From contig JANWWO010000002.1 of assembly GCA_025057375.1 (NCBI GenBank), positions 62,001-126,000 on the forward strand: DNA of 64,000 nucleotides, written 5' to 3'. The position numbers and the translations under genes are program-made. The stretch is from Candidatus Absconditabacterales bacterium (GTDB lineage: Bacteria > Patescibacteriota > Gracilibacteria > Absconditabacterales > Absconditicoccaceae). Below, piece by piece: positions 43,575-55,608 of the stretch. The first letter of the stretch is position 1. The number at the start of each line of letters is the position of its first letter. Below the pieces are notes generated by a model. It was not told where the DNA came from, ran no database searches, and saw only the letters and a list, made by a program, of their open reading frames with translations.

Positions 43575-43895
43575 ATGACTAATAAACTTAACACTGGTTC
43601 GGAGAAGAATAATTCGGCATTAGCACGTGCTCAGGAAAAATTTAGGATTGCTGTTGAAGAACGAAACAACATACTCAGTGATGCTTATCTCTTTATGAAC
43701 AAAATGAAGGCAGTAGCAGAAGCTCCCTCACTTAAGGAACAGATGGAAATGCTCAACAGACTTACTACGCAAAACAATAAACACAATCCTGAAGAGAATT
43801 CTGGAGAGGCACACAATCCTGAAGAGAATCCTGAAGAGGAACACAATCCTGAAGAGAATCCTAAAGAGAAACACAATCCTGAAGAGGAAATGTAA
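43575..43895 (+). CDS. Small protein with HNPEEN repeats
   Basis: A 106-residue acidic protein. The N-terminal 65 residues are helical (LARAQEKFRIAVEERNNILSDA). The C-terminus is four imperfect copies of a 9-residue unit (HNPEENPEE), encoded by a 27-bp tandem repeat at 43778-43890. It has no TGA codon and no signal peptide. The leader consists of three ATATTTT units. It lies between ftsA and ftsZ and could be a division-linked accessory protein; that is inference. Confidence 0.75.
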   Translation: MTNKLNTGSEKNNSALARAQEKFRIAVEERNNILSDAYLFMNKMKAVAEAPSLKEQMEMLNRLTTQNNKHNPEENSGEAHNPEENPEEEHNPEENPKEKHNPEEEM

Positions 43896-43923
43896 GCCTA
43901 TTTTATATCTCTTTATTGATCGT

Positions 43924-44094
43924 ATGTCTTTTCTTTCCAATCCCTGAAAAAAGTCCCTTTTGTCTTTTGGTACAGGTGTTGTATCGTGATTGGTATGATT
44001 GCCTGCCGTGATATGACAAGCATGTTCCGCATTGAGTGTTGTGTTTGGGGCATGGTGGGTACTAAACAAAACTATTGGCCGCGTTCGTCAATAA
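43924..44094 (+). CDS. Small membrane protein between ftsA and ftsZ
   Basis: A 56-residue frame: MSFLSNPGKKSLLSFGTGVV, then a hydrophobic segment rich in Gly/Ala/Val (GLVGLPAVIGQACSALSVVF) and AWWVLNKTIGRVRQ. Four of the glycines are TGA, so the standard code shows nothing. It follows a T-rich leader (CTATTTTATATCTCTTTATTG). It may be a membrane-embedded division accessory. Confidence 0.6.
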
Positions 44095-44154
44095 ACGGTG
44101 TAGTCCGTGATTTTAGTCCGTCATTATTCTTTTTTTATCTTTTTTGTTATTATT

Positions 44155-45303
44155 ATGCCTGTTGTTGATATGACTCCTGAGTTTGTAATTGGTGCCAAAA
44201 TCAAAATTATTGGTGTGGGTGGTGCTGGAAATAAAGCCATTAATAGAATGATTGTCGAATGACTTGATGGTGTTGATTTTATCGCTATCAATACCGATGC
44301 TCAAGATCTTGCAAGTAATATGGCAGGAAAAAAACTCAATATCTGACTTAATTCGACGAAAGGGTTGGGTGCTGGAGCTGAGCCTGAAGTAGGTCGTAAA
44401 GCCGCTGAGGAAAGTGCGGAAGATATCAAAAAAATGCTCCAAAATACAGATATGGTTTTTGTGACAGCTGGAATGGGGTGAGGAACAGGAACAGGTGCTG
44501 CACCGGTTGTTGCTTCAATTGCTCGTGAGATGGGTATTTTGACAGTAGGTATTGTGACGAAACCGTTTAGCTTTGAAGGAAAAAAGAGAGAGGCAAATGC
44601 AGCAGAATGACTCAAAAGAATGAAAGATGCAGTTGATACCCTCATCGTCATCCCCAATGACAAAATTTTTACGATTGCAGATAAAAAAACGACCTTCAAG
44701 CAAGCATTTATCATGATTGATAAAATTTTGTATCTTGGCGTCTCAGGAATGACAGAATTGCTTGTCAATAATTCTGATATCAATATCGACTTTGCCGATG
44801 TCAAAGCCATCATGAAAAATAGTGGTAATGCATTGCTTGGAATTGGGTATGGAAAATGAGAAAAAAGAGCAATTGATGCCGCTCGTAAAGCAATCGAAAA
44901 CCCACTCCTTGAAACTAATCTTGACGGTGCAAAAGGTGTTATTTTTGCTGTGACATGATGAGATGATCTTACACCGATCGAAGTCCAAGAAGCTGCCGAT
45001 GTGGTCCGTGAAATTCTTGATGAAAATGTTAATATGATTTGGGGACTCAAAATTGATCCAAGTTATGAAGATGAGGTCAAAGTGACCATTATTGCAACCT
45101 GATTTGAACAGCAAAGTTCAGAACCAGTTCTCAAACAGATTGATAGAGACATCCTTGGAAGAAGAAGAGATGAGGCAAGGGACTCTTCATGATTTACCAA
45201 AAGAGACTTTAGTAAGGAATCACAGGATGATTTCCTCGATCGTATCAAAGATGAACCAGATAGAGATAGACCAGCGTTTGAAAGAAGATCACTACAGAGA
45301 TAA
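44155..45303 (+). CDS. ftsZ: Cell division GTPase FtsZ
   Basis: A 382-residue protein. [13 protein letters not shown] starts the GTPase domain. The tubulin signature is [12 protein letters not shown], whose second Gly is TGA. NTDAQDL and [20 protein letters not shown] are typical of FtsZ. The C-terminal tail is acidic and basic ([20 protein letters not shown]) but lacks the usual LDIPxFLR-type FtsA-binding peptide. FtsZ polymerises into the division ring. TGA supplies several conserved glycines, which is among the clearest support for the code. Confidence 0.96.
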
Positions 45304-45414
45304 TCATCTGATTGTTTTTGCCCGTTTGATCTGTTCGTATTCGTTGAATATACTAGTTCATTTATCGTGTGTTGTCTATTTTAGCGTTTATTGTGCTGCT
45401 CTCATACATAAGAA

Positions 45415-45445
45415 AAACGTCATCCGTAATGGTGACGTTTTTTTT
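45415..45445. terminator. Bidirectional terminator after ftsZ
   Basis: ACGTCA and TGACGT flank a 10-nt loop. The plus strand continues with a T run; AAAAACG before the stem gives T run in the other direction. It serves ftsZ and the convergent minus-strand gene. Confidence 0.75.
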
Positions 45446-45466
45446 GGGATTTGTATGTTTAGATCG

Positions 45467-46462
45467 TTAGAATGCTCTGAGACGGTTGAGAAGTTCTTGT
45501 TGTTTGGTACGTTGTGATTGAGCTTGTTGTTCATGATAACGCCTTTCTGATTCTTGGAGAAAGATATCACGGATCAAACGAAGTTTTTCTGTCAATAATG
45601 TTCTGACTTCTGAGCCTTCTTCCTCTGTTCCCATGATCTCATTGTCATCAGTCATCTCTCCCAAATAATAATAATAACGTGTATCTATGTAAGTGATAAT
45701 CAGTTGTTCGATCATACCATCATCATGTACTTTGGCCAGTCTGATTGTGGTATCATCATCTTTGAATCTGATATAGCGTATGCCTGTCATCATATCAGTT
45801 ACATCGTCAATATCAGTTACGAAGAGATCTCTCACAATTGTATCTAGATCATCAGTATTTTGTGGGAATGGTTCTTCAGTATAAAAATCTGTTGGCTGTG
45901 AGGATTGGTAGGGGGTGTATGTTTCATCATATGTCGATGCATTTTCTTGTTGTTCCTCGGTTTGTACGGGTTCAAGTTGGGTATATGATTGTTCTTGATA
46001 TGAGTGTTGGTCGACTGTTGGTTCGGTATAAGCTGGTTGAGGGATAGGATCAAAGGAGATATCGAGCTGAGGCTGTGTAGGCTGTGGTTGTTGGATAGGT
46101 GGTTGTTGAGTTGTGGGTTGAGGGATAGGATCAAAGGAGATATCGAGCTGAGGCTGTATTGGTTCGGGTTGGGGATATGATTGATTTTGATATGGTTGTT
46201 GTACTGTTGGTTGTGTATAGGTTGGTTGTTGTGTTTGGATTGGTGCTTGTGATGCGGGTTGCTGTCCCTGTGGTTGTGGAGCAGATCATGGAAACAGGGG
46301 CATTGTTACCATTGTATCCAATGATGGTGCAATACTAGGATCAAATCATGATGGATCTCAAAAATTGATGTCCAATGTAGGAATAACAATTTTATTACTT
46401 GTGATTTGTTGTCCTTGTGTTCATGATTGTGCCTGAGTAGGGTCTGTTTGGAAAAATGCCAT
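45467..46462 (-). CDS. Gln/Pro-rich hypothetical protein
   Basis: A 331-residue protein. The N-terminus MAFFQTDPTQAQSGTQGQQ is followed by a Gln/Pro/Tyr-rich low-complexity region (QQPTYTQPTVQQPYQNQSYPQPE) in which PQLDISFDPIPQP occurs twice. The C-terminal 130 residues are a charged, folded-looking domain (RDLFVTDIDDVTDMMTGIRYIRFKDDDTTIRL, YYYYLGEMTDDNE, LLTEKLRLIRDIFLQESERRYHEQQ). No signal peptide. I do not recognise it. It is transcribed towards ftsZ. Confidence 0.75.
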
Positions 46463-46493
46463 TGATAGATACGAGAAATAAAAGAGTATCTCT

Positions 46494-46522
46494 AGTATAA
46501 TGATGAGGTGAGTTGAATGCAA
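46494..46522 (-). promoter_or_regulatory. Promoter, TTGCAT-N17-TATACT
   Basis: TTGCAT (46517-46522) and TATACT (46494-46499) are 17 nt apart on the minus strand, upstream of the Gln/Pro-rich protein gene. Confidence 0.6.
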
Positions 46523-46561
46523 ATTTTTTTTTATCTCATCCTTACTATTTCTCTTGACAAA

Positions 46562-46593
46562 AATAAAAAACCAGTTTCACGAAGAAACTGGTT
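46562..46593 (-). terminator. Rho-independent terminator of dnaK
   Basis: AACCAGTTTC and GAAACTGGTT form a 10-bp stem. TTTTTTATTTTTG follows on the minus strand. Confidence 0.85.
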
Positions 46594-46615
46594 CGTGTGT
46601 CATGTATGGCGATGG

Positions 46616-48487
<1,872 letters not shown>

Positions 48488-48558
48488 AACATAAAAAATA
48501 AAAGAAATATCTTCACTGACAAGGGTTGACTGTTTTGTTTGTCATTGATAGCACCTAG

Positions 48559-48586
48559 AGTATATTGATGCCATCAAAAAAAGCAA
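48559..48586 (-). promoter_or_regulatory. dnaK promoter, TTGCTT-N16-TATACT
   Basis: TTGCTT (48581-48586), preceded by TCTC, and TATACT (48559-48564) are 16 nt apart on the minus strand. No CIRCE-type inverted repeat was seen between it and the start. Confidence 0.7.
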
Positions 48587-48657
48587 GAGATTTTTTGACC
48601 TTTTTGGTCATTTAGAGGAAGAGTGTGTTATTGTCGTGTGGTAATGTGCTTTCTTAT

Positions 48658-48984
48658 ATGTCTTGTTGTGTTGGATTATTTACAATTCTAATCACAATGT
48701 CATGTGCATGAGAATTGTGTGTTCGGTCTCATGTATGAGGTCCTACCCTCAATCCGTATAGATACAACTCAAAAAACGATCTATTCAATGACACGGTTTG
48801 TGTTGACTGTAGGGCAGGCTGGTTCGGTGTCGTGTGGGATAGATGAGGGATTTTTACAAAGAGGATGTCTTTTATAAACATGGAGTCCCTACGCGATAAA
48901 TCGGAATCGCCACAGCATAGTGTAAGGTTTGTAGAAAAATATTTGTCCAAAGTTTCGTTGTCTCGTAAGGGACTAAATGTTTAG
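48658..48984 (+). CDS. Possible small secreted Cys-rich protein
   Basis: A 108-codon frame with TGA as Gly: MSCCVGLFTILITMSCAGEL looks like a signal peptide, and the mature part has LCVRSHVGGPTLNPY and DTVCVDCRAGW. It lacks a promoter and a leader of the usual type. On the opposite strand a broken frame overlaps its second half, so one of the two is spurious. Code bias towards long frames (only two stops) makes chance frames of this length common. Confidence 0.3.
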
Positions 48985-49190
48985 TAGTCATCAAAATGGA
49001 AAATATATTTTTATAATCAATACCAAATTTTTCGAGTAATTCTTTGTAGTTATTGTGAAAATCAGCAATTTTATGATGTTCTTGTTGGTTGGCAAGCTAC
49101 TTGCATAGAGTATCAACTTGTGATTTTGCATATGAAAATGCACCGTATCATGATTATCAGACAAATTTTTCAGCCCAAAAATACTTGTTT
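48874..49190 (-). pseudogene. Broken hypothetical gene
   Basis: A minus-strand frame reads GAFSYAKSQVDTLCK, a TAG, then LANQQEHHKIADFHNNYKELLEKFGIDYKNIF, MTTKHLVPYETTKLWTNIF and AIPIYRVGTPCL up to TAA. The stretch after the TAG is the most protein-like reading of this interval. Upstream the frame is closed. The remaining 230 nt up to 49420 hold no gene I can support; a weak TTGACT element lies at 49335. Confidence 0.4.
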
Positions 49191-49431
49191 ATTAATCTGT
49201 CTTGTAGAAAATTATTTGATATCTTTGACCAAATCGGAAACCAAAGACACAGCTGATGCAATTCAAATAAAAATCTCATTTGATTAGTATAACTTTATTT
49301 GTGAGAATTTTATTCACAAAAACACAAAAAAGACTTGACTTTTTTATTCGTACTCTTACAAGTTATGGTGTAGATTGTATATAACAGTCTATTTCATCTA
49401 AAATCAAATAAAAATGTAAGTCGATAGGAGA

Positions 49432-49894
49432 TGTATAGATAATCCGTTTTATAATGAAGTATATCCATTTAGAAAATTTAGGCCCGCAGCAACAATAGTT
49501 GTTGTCGCAAAAGACAAAAGATGAAAACCTTTATGTTGCTATGGTTAAAAACCAATGACCAAATTGAATGAGATTGTTTCCAAATGGGAAAGTAGAAGAT
49601 ACTGATGCTACGATTGTTGACGCATGTATGAGAGAATGTACCGAAGAAACATGATGATTGACGGAATGAAAAATCAAACATATCATGACAATTGGAGATT
49701 TTTATAGGAAATCATGACTTATTGCAAGAGATGATGAAGAGAAAGAACAATTAGATAGCATCACTGATAAAGATCAAAAGTTTCTCTTGATCAAAAAACA
49801 ATTATATGAGCTGTTTGTAGTTACTCAATCACAGACTTTGCCGAATTTTACCAATGCTCCAAGAGATAAAGTAATAGAATCAGCAAAATGGTAA
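49432..49894 (+). pseudogene. Frameshifted Nudix hydrolase gene
   Basis: FYNEVYPFRKFRPAATIVVVAKDK in one frame continues as DENLYVAMVKNQGPNGMRLFPNGKVEDTDATIVDACMRECTEETGG in another, with the switch in an A-rich stretch at about 49510-49522. The second part contains the Nudix box (RECTEETG) with the preceding G-x5-E, and stays open to TAA. No ATG precedes the first part. It is a paralogue of the intact Nudix gene 0.7 kb downstream. Confidence 0.6.
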
Positions 49895-50100
49895 AAATAT
49901 TTGATACCAATACACAGGAATTTCTTCATAATGTCTTAAATTATTTTGACATAGAAACAGATAAAATCGTTTTACAACAGCTATTAGATTATACCACACA
50001 TAAACTTTTTCTTGAAATGATAGAGTGAAAAGAAAAAACTTCAATTACATGATTACAAGAAAAGATCATTTCTATTGCAAGCGGACAGTTATTTAATTAG
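49888..50100 (+). CDS. Small hypothetical protein
   Basis: A 70-residue, probably helical protein: MVKIFDTNTQEFLHNVLNYFDIE ... LQQLLDYTTHKLFLEMIEG. Its ATG overlaps the stop of the broken Nudix gene (ATGGTAA), which implies coupled translation. It ends in TAG. No family was recognised. The C-terminal part of the intact Nudix protein nearby also carries a helical tail, so this may be a detached tail of the broken paralogue. Confidence 0.6.
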
Positions 50101-50157
50101 GTATTGTGTTGTATATTTAATTTAGGTATTGTGTTGTACTACAACTTTATTTTTTTT

Positions 50158-50901
50158 ATGTCTATGTCTAGATTGCTTGTAGATCCTTTTGCTAATAAAA
50201 ATTTTCCGTGATATAGTACAAGAATGTCTCCAACAGCAATTGTGCTCTGTATCACAGTCAGTGGTGATATTTTTGTATCTTTGGTCACGAATGCTTGACC
50301 CTGAGGAAAAAGATTATTTCCAAATGGGAAAAGAGAAGAAACAGACGGTCCTTTACACGACAATAATTCAATTATATCGTGAGCAATAAGAGAATGGGAA
50401 GAAGAAACATGATGAGTCCAATGATCATCTCTTATGCATATTGCATCATTGTGAGACTTGTATAGAAAATCTTGAACAACTGCTATTCATGATAATGAGC
50501 AAGCATATCTTGATAGCATTGTGGATACAAACAACAAATTTCTCTTTGTAAAAAAACAACTATATGAATTGTTCCTTTTACAAGTAGCAAATAGCATTAC
50601 ACAACCGCCATTTTTTGGCGAAAAAGATCATGATATTCTTGCTGCTGAATGGATAAAGATTTATGATTGACAGACACAAAAAGCAGTGAAAGATATTATA
50701 GATTATATAGAAATACCAACAGATAAACTTATTACAGAGTTACTCCTTACACATCTGCAGAATAAAGATTTTATATCTGCATTAATTTCACTAGATAAAA
50801 AAAAAATAATGGAATTATTATCTAAACCAGTCTATAAAAATAATGGGAAAGATCAAAATATATTTCAGTATATAAAAACATTTAGTGAGAAGTTATTTTA
50901 A
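50158..50901 (+). CDS. Nudix hydrolase with C-terminal helical extension
   Basis: A 247-residue protein. FPNGKREETDGPLHDNNSIISG leads into the Nudix box AIREWEEETGG, the REUxEExGU motif that binds the metal ions for cleavage of nucleoside diphosphate derivatives. The family C-terminal half (FLFVKKQLYELFLL) is followed by about 90 helical residues of unknown function (KAVKDIIDYIEIPTDKLITELL). The start is right after an ACTTTATTTTTTTT leader. The substrate cannot be told. Confidence 0.8.
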
Positions 50902-50996
50902 TTTTTTTCCATACACGTACACTGCATAAAGAAAAAGAATTTACAACAAACGAAAACGCAATAAATACACCTAATAATCTATATGATCAAAGCAAT

Positions 50997-51866
50997 ATGA
51001 TTGAAATACCAGAAAAAACAAGAAAATTTTATTTATCAGAACCAACAACAAATAGAAAGTTACGTCAATTATGATACGAGCTTTCTATAGCACTTACAGA
51101 TAGTATATACTGAATCCAATGAATATACGGAGTATAATTTCCATACTATTATCCTTTATCAGATACTGCATTTTATTCACCAGAAATTGATACTTTTATT
51201 ACCTGAATAAAAGATAAAATCACGAATATGTTAACTGGTAACATACGACCTTGTTTATCCTGCGAGCCACATCTACCTACATGAGAAAACATAAAAACTA
51301 TCTGTGGATCTTGCAATGTAAATACCATAAAACCAAGAATTTTTTTTGAAGCACTTCCTGATATGGATATTATTATTGTCGCTGACAATACTACAGAACA
51401 AATCGAAAAACAAATATTAGATACTATCTGAAATCAATGATATTATACAACAGATAGAGACTTTGCATCAAAGGTCAGGAAAATAAACGATTTTTTGAAT
51501 GGAAATGGAAAGCCACCTCTAGATATTCATCTTATTTCTAGTAATCAGTACTATGAATATACAAATGCTATGCAGAAACTATGATGACTAAATCCGGAAA
51601 AAAAGCGTATTCGTTCTCTTCATGCTAATCAAGAAAATCACCACCTACCTTTTGCCTTTGATTTTCTTTTCTCTATGTCAGCAATTTTAGAAACACCAAA
51701 AATTATGGAACAAAGAATATTAACTCAGCAATCATTACGAAAAAACTATTGAGAAGGAGGATTGACGCATTTTATTATAAAGAATTCACAGAGGTGAGCA
51801 AGATTACTAAATACCGATAAAATGGCTCAAAAAGCTCGAAGGGAAAGAATACAATCACGATCATAA
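50997..51866 (+). pseudogene. Zinc-ribbon protein gene interrupted by TAA
   Basis: One frame of 290 codons is open except for a single TAA at 51135-51137: MIEIPEKTRKFYLSEPTTNRKLRQL...YGV, stop, FPYYYPLSDTAFYSPEIDTF. Downstream is a four-Cys zinc ribbon (PCLSCEP ... ICGSCN), then DMDIIIVADNTTEQIEKQIL and the C-terminal ENHHLPFAFDFLFSMSAIL. The second part is long enough to be a gene of its own, but no start or leader precedes it. No family was recognised. Confidence 0.55.
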
Positions 51867-51886
51867 ATTTTATTTATACAAAGATC

Positions 51887-52816
51887 ATGTATGGAGATTT
51901 TCATTGTCACACTACAATGTCTGATGGAGCATTGACTCCATATGAGCTATTGGAAGTAGCAAAAAAAAACAAAGTATCACATCTTTCTATCACTGATCAT
52001 GATACTCTTGCTGCATATAATGATAATCTAATATTTTCGTATGCAAAGAATTTATGAATTACACTTCTTCCATGAGTAGAATTTTCTACTATGGATACAC
52101 AAAATAGGAGATATCATATCTTGTGATATAGTGAAAATTTCCATCAAGATCCCAGGATAATTGCTGCGTGTGAACGTATGAAGCATGCAAGGATAGATTT
52201 TGCAACAAAAACAGCAGATCTCTTAAGGGAATATTGATGGGTAGTAAATACAGATAGTATTCTAAGACATACAGTAATTACCAAATTGATTATTGCAAAA
52301 ACCATTATTGACGATGATCGCAATACATCTATGATTGCAAAACATCTTACCAACACAAACAAACCACTCATCTCACAATTCATAGAAGATTGGATTATCC
52401 CATGAAAACCATGTGGAAATGTAAATATTGATATTCCGACCCCAGCAGAAATTATTCAAACAATCCATGCATGATGAGGGGTTGCAGTACTTGCACATCC
52501 AAGTGAATATATTGCGATGAATGGGGACAATTTAGATGAACTTGTAAAGAGAATGGTCTGATATGGCATTGATTAACTCGAGACGATATCATGTGTCCCA
52601 CATAAATGATGAGGATTTTTCGTAAACCATAAAATGGAATTAGAGGCACTCGCAAAAACATATAATTTGTTGAGTACCTGATGATCAGACTTTCATGATT
52701 ATTATATTGGAAAACAAGAAATGATTCAGCTATGATTTGCAAACCATGATCGAAAAATATCTCCTGAAGTTGCAACGATGATCATTGAAAAAAGTAAGTC
52801 CTATCAAAAGGCGTAA
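51887..52816 (+). pseudogene. PHP-domain phosphoesterase gene interrupted by TAA
   Basis: The frame is colinear with a whole PHP-domain protein of about 309 residues: YGDFHCHTTMSDGALTP, LSITDHDTLAAY, LLPGVEFSTM, VAVLAHPSEY and STGGSDFHDYYIG supply the metal ligands of this phosphoesterase family (relatives of RNase AM and 3',5'-nucleotidases). A single TAA at 52574-52576 splits it (YGID, stop, LETISCV). The truncated product would lack the GSDFH ligands. Recent inactivation or a sequence error are both possible. Confidence 0.75.
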
Positions 52817-52899
52817 TAGCATACAGATCCAACCATATATCATGCAACCATATGAGACCCTTAATTTTCTTCTGTAAGGGATAAGTTTGCACAAGATAT

Positions 52900-53211
52900 T
52901 TATTGTTTCATTATCGCAACAAGCTTTGCATTCATATCATTTTCTCGTATTGGTGGAAGATTTTTCGATGTATCAAGGGTGAGTGTTTCCACAATTTCTG
53001 CAATAGTATGTTCCACAGATTTCCTATTTTTATGAGTCAACGATATTCCAAATGTAAAAATAATTTCATTATTCGGGTTTTTATAGAAATACTTTTTTTA
53101 CCAAAAAAATCTACAGTATATGAGGATGGATTCAAATCTGCAGCACTTGGTCGATCATCAGATCAAGAAACACACAATATAAGAAAAGAAAAAACAAAAA
53201 CGTATGCAACA
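52900..53211 (-). pseudogene. Broken small lipoprotein-like gene
   Basis: The N-terminal part reads VAYVFVFSFLILCVSGSDDRPSAADLNPSSYTVDFFGKK, like a signal peptide with a lipobox. A run of seven A at about 53100 separates it from NPNNEIIFTFGISLTHKNRKSVEHTIAEIVETLTLDTSKNLPPIREND in another frame, which ends at TAA. The second part resembles a second broken gene at 55.2-55.6 kb. No start in frame is visible. Confidence 0.5.
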
Positions 53212-53245
53212 TCTTTACCATTTTCTTTTTATTTATTTATCAAGC

Positions 53246-53276
53246 AAAAAAAAATCACTGACACATCTGCCAGTGA
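53246..53276 (-). terminator. Terminator of the S-layer-like pseudogene
   Basis: TCACTG and CAGTGA flank a 10-nt loop. TTTTTTTTTGC follows on the minus strand. Confidence 0.65.
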
Positions 53277-53302
53277 AAATATTTGTAATTTCTAACAAAA
53301 TA

Positions 53303-54540
53303 CTATTGCATGGAAGGATATTTCTCTGCACTTCTTTGCATTATAATCATTACATACTCTCTTTTCTCTACACGATGTGGTCGATTGCCAGAAATCTGCG
53401 TCATCACGCCATCACGTGCAAGTGCAGCAAGATGTTTTTCAAAGTATTTTGTTTTTTCCCTACTCTCAAGATTGTTTGCATCTCCATACAATAATCTAGA
53501 AAAAGCAGTCCCAAATTGTGCTCTCGTTACAGTTCCACGTGTGTTAAAACGAGTAGTAGGTTTCCCTATCGCATCCAATCCCATAAGTCATATACGACAT
53601 GCTTTCATAATAAAATATTACATTTCTTCATTTTCACGAGAAATATCAGTAAATGCACATCATTGTACAGGCTCTGCAGTACGTCAGAGAACTTTCGTCG
53701 CATATTCTACGAGCATTTTGCACGATGCATCCTAATCAAATCACCTTTTATGTTTGCTCATAAAATAGTTGGTATGGTAGTAATACCATTTTCATAAGCC
53801 CACAGATATGCATTATTTGTTTCTGTTCCATACGGAGATTGAGAAATATCTCATTGTTTTGTCGATCACGTTGCTGGAGGTGTATCAGCAGATCAATGGT
53901 ATACAGGAACAGGTTGTGTTGGGATCACACATTTGCCATCTATCAACACTTAGACTGTACACACAATTGGCGTCGGTACAGGTGTCGGTGCAGGCGGATT
54001 ATAATTCACGACAAACAAAGGAATAGGAAGAATATCACTTTTATTTCCAACCAAATCGACAATCATTACGGAACAGTCATTGTAGGTTGCATTTGCAAGA
54101 TTCAAATATTTCAAACGAAGCAGATTTGGGGTAATCATCATCCCACTCGCCTGCCCACATGCTCACGAATATGCAATTGACCCAAATTTATTGAGAACCA
54201 CATCATACTGTGCTACATTTCCGTTTACGATCACAATCCCACTTCCCGTAATATTTGGATTGGTATTATCGATACGAAACATCACCATCGATTCTGCACC
54301 CATGTCATTGAATATCTTCAAAACATATTGTCCATTCCCCGTCAATATATATCCGTATCATCTGCCATCGTTTGAAAATCCATTTGTTCATACGGTAATG
54401 TATTCTGATGCTCAATATTGTTTCCTCTAAAATTTCGTCACAAAAACGCAATACCATTATCTGTCATGGCGTACTTGGTTTGTGATAATTTGGTGCCTGA
54501 CGTCCTCGCTGGACTTGAATCCATGGACATACAAACAGGT
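53303..54540 (-). pseudogene. Decayed S-layer (SLH-like) surface protein gene
   Basis: Minus-strand fragments in two frames join into a recognisable surface protein. TKYAMTDNGIAFLGRNF shifts into YITVGTNGFSNDG, YVLKIFNDMGAESMVMFRIDNTNP and LRLKYLNLANATYNDCSVMIVDL. An in-frame TAA follows, then CVIPTQPVPVY and NAYLWAYENGITTIPTI, with frameshift and TAG near 53735. Next is MLVEYATKVLGRTAEPVQGCAFTD, another TAA, then GTVTRAQFGTAFSRLLYG. The last two blocks match the C-terminal SLH-like region of surface proteins in these phyla. Only the last 93 residues are an open frame. Confidence 0.65.
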
Positions 54541-55199
54541 CAGTCAGTTTCGATTTTTTTGGTTTTTCGTAGATGTATTCTAGGATTGATTATTTGGTAA
54601 GCTAAGGAGTGATGATGCCATAGGATATAGATAATGAGATAAAAGTAAGTCAATTGGTTTAGGTAACTGTTCGAGAAGATGATAGGATGATAAAATAGGG
54701 ATAGATCATTTAGTAATTGATGTATACAATGTCTTAATGTCTTACGAAGAGATGAAGGAGGTGTCATTGTTTCTACAGAAATGTCTGGGTGATAGGTAGG
54801 ATCAGCGACAAAAAGATCCGATTCTCTAATACGGATATATGGGTGACATCGCTGGCAGATTTTTTTTGTTTGATAGTCTTTTTCTCCAGCAAGGGCAAGG
54901 CATCCGACGTCTTCATGATGGCGATTTTTCTCTGTCGATAACACAAAGGAAGGGCGTGAGAGATAAGTCTTTGTTGAGGTTGTCTTGGATATAATGTAAG
55001 AGTTGGGTACACATTGCGTATGTGTTTATGTTGCCTCATACGTTGGCTTCAAATCGGATTTTTTGGTGTGGATATCGATGAGATTGAGACTGTGTCTTTG
55101 AGTCCGAGGGCTTTGATGGAGGTGTTTTTGACATTTTCTTTGGTGCGGGCAGATTGGAGGATGAGGTAGAGGGACATAGTGGTTGGGGGAATAAATGCT
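54541..55199 (-). other. Probably decayed upstream part of the surface gene
   Basis: Three minus-strand frames are partly open and none is clearly coding. Candidate stretches are NINTYAMCTQLLHYIQDNLNKDLSLTPFL and GEKDYQTKKICQRCHPYIRI, in different frames. Continuity of one frame with the surface-protein fragment below suggests that this is its N-terminal side, but I cannot assign a protein. Confidence 0.3.
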
Positions 55200-55600
55200 G
55201 TAGTTGTATATATGAGACCGTATGTAATGACTATGTATATATGCGACCGAAAAATATGCGATCACATGGTGTTGCTCGTTGGGAAATTGCACGATGTATC
55301 ATATCGTATGATTTTCTTTTCATTACAGCATTGCGTTGTGCTTTTGTATACCCATTCCATGTTGGTGGAAGTTTTTTGTCGGATCAAGGTTGAGTGCTAA
55401 TACAATCTTTGCTAGTGCCTTTTTAACTGCTCATCGTTGTGGATGATTGTGTTTGCATATGAAAGCAAAACATGGTATCTCGTTTGGATCAATAATTGCC
55501 AATGTATCATCCTAGAGAGTACACGTATATTGTTTCTGATATGCTAGATCTTTTAGTGTTAGTTGTTCTGTTATTTCTATCGTACAAAATACACAATAAA
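55200..55600 (-). pseudogene. Broken paralogue of the lipoprotein-like gene
   Basis: TEQLTLKDLAYQKQYTCTL, a TAG, then DDTLAIIDPNEIPCFAFICKH and AVKKALAKIVLALNLDPTKN in one frame; the adjoining frame continues LPPTWNGYTKAQRNAVMKRKSYDMI. The order matches the fragment at 52900-53211 (LTLDTSKNLPPIREND). One TAG and one frameshift interrupt it. Confidence 0.45.
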
Positions 55601-55608
55601 AACAATTC

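Noticed and set aside
46540-46560. Promoter at TCTCTTGACA near 46553
   Set aside because: No -10 lies 16-17 nt downstream; the site is part of the dnaK terminator region.
51135-52576. TAA as an additional sense codon
   Set aside because: TAA ends nearly every intact gene; the in-frame TAA codons are confined to genes in decayed regions.
54540-54944. ComF-like phosphoribosyltransferase (C...C...CQRC)
   Set aside because: Cysteine spacing does not fit ComF and the frame runs into the surface-protein pseudogene.
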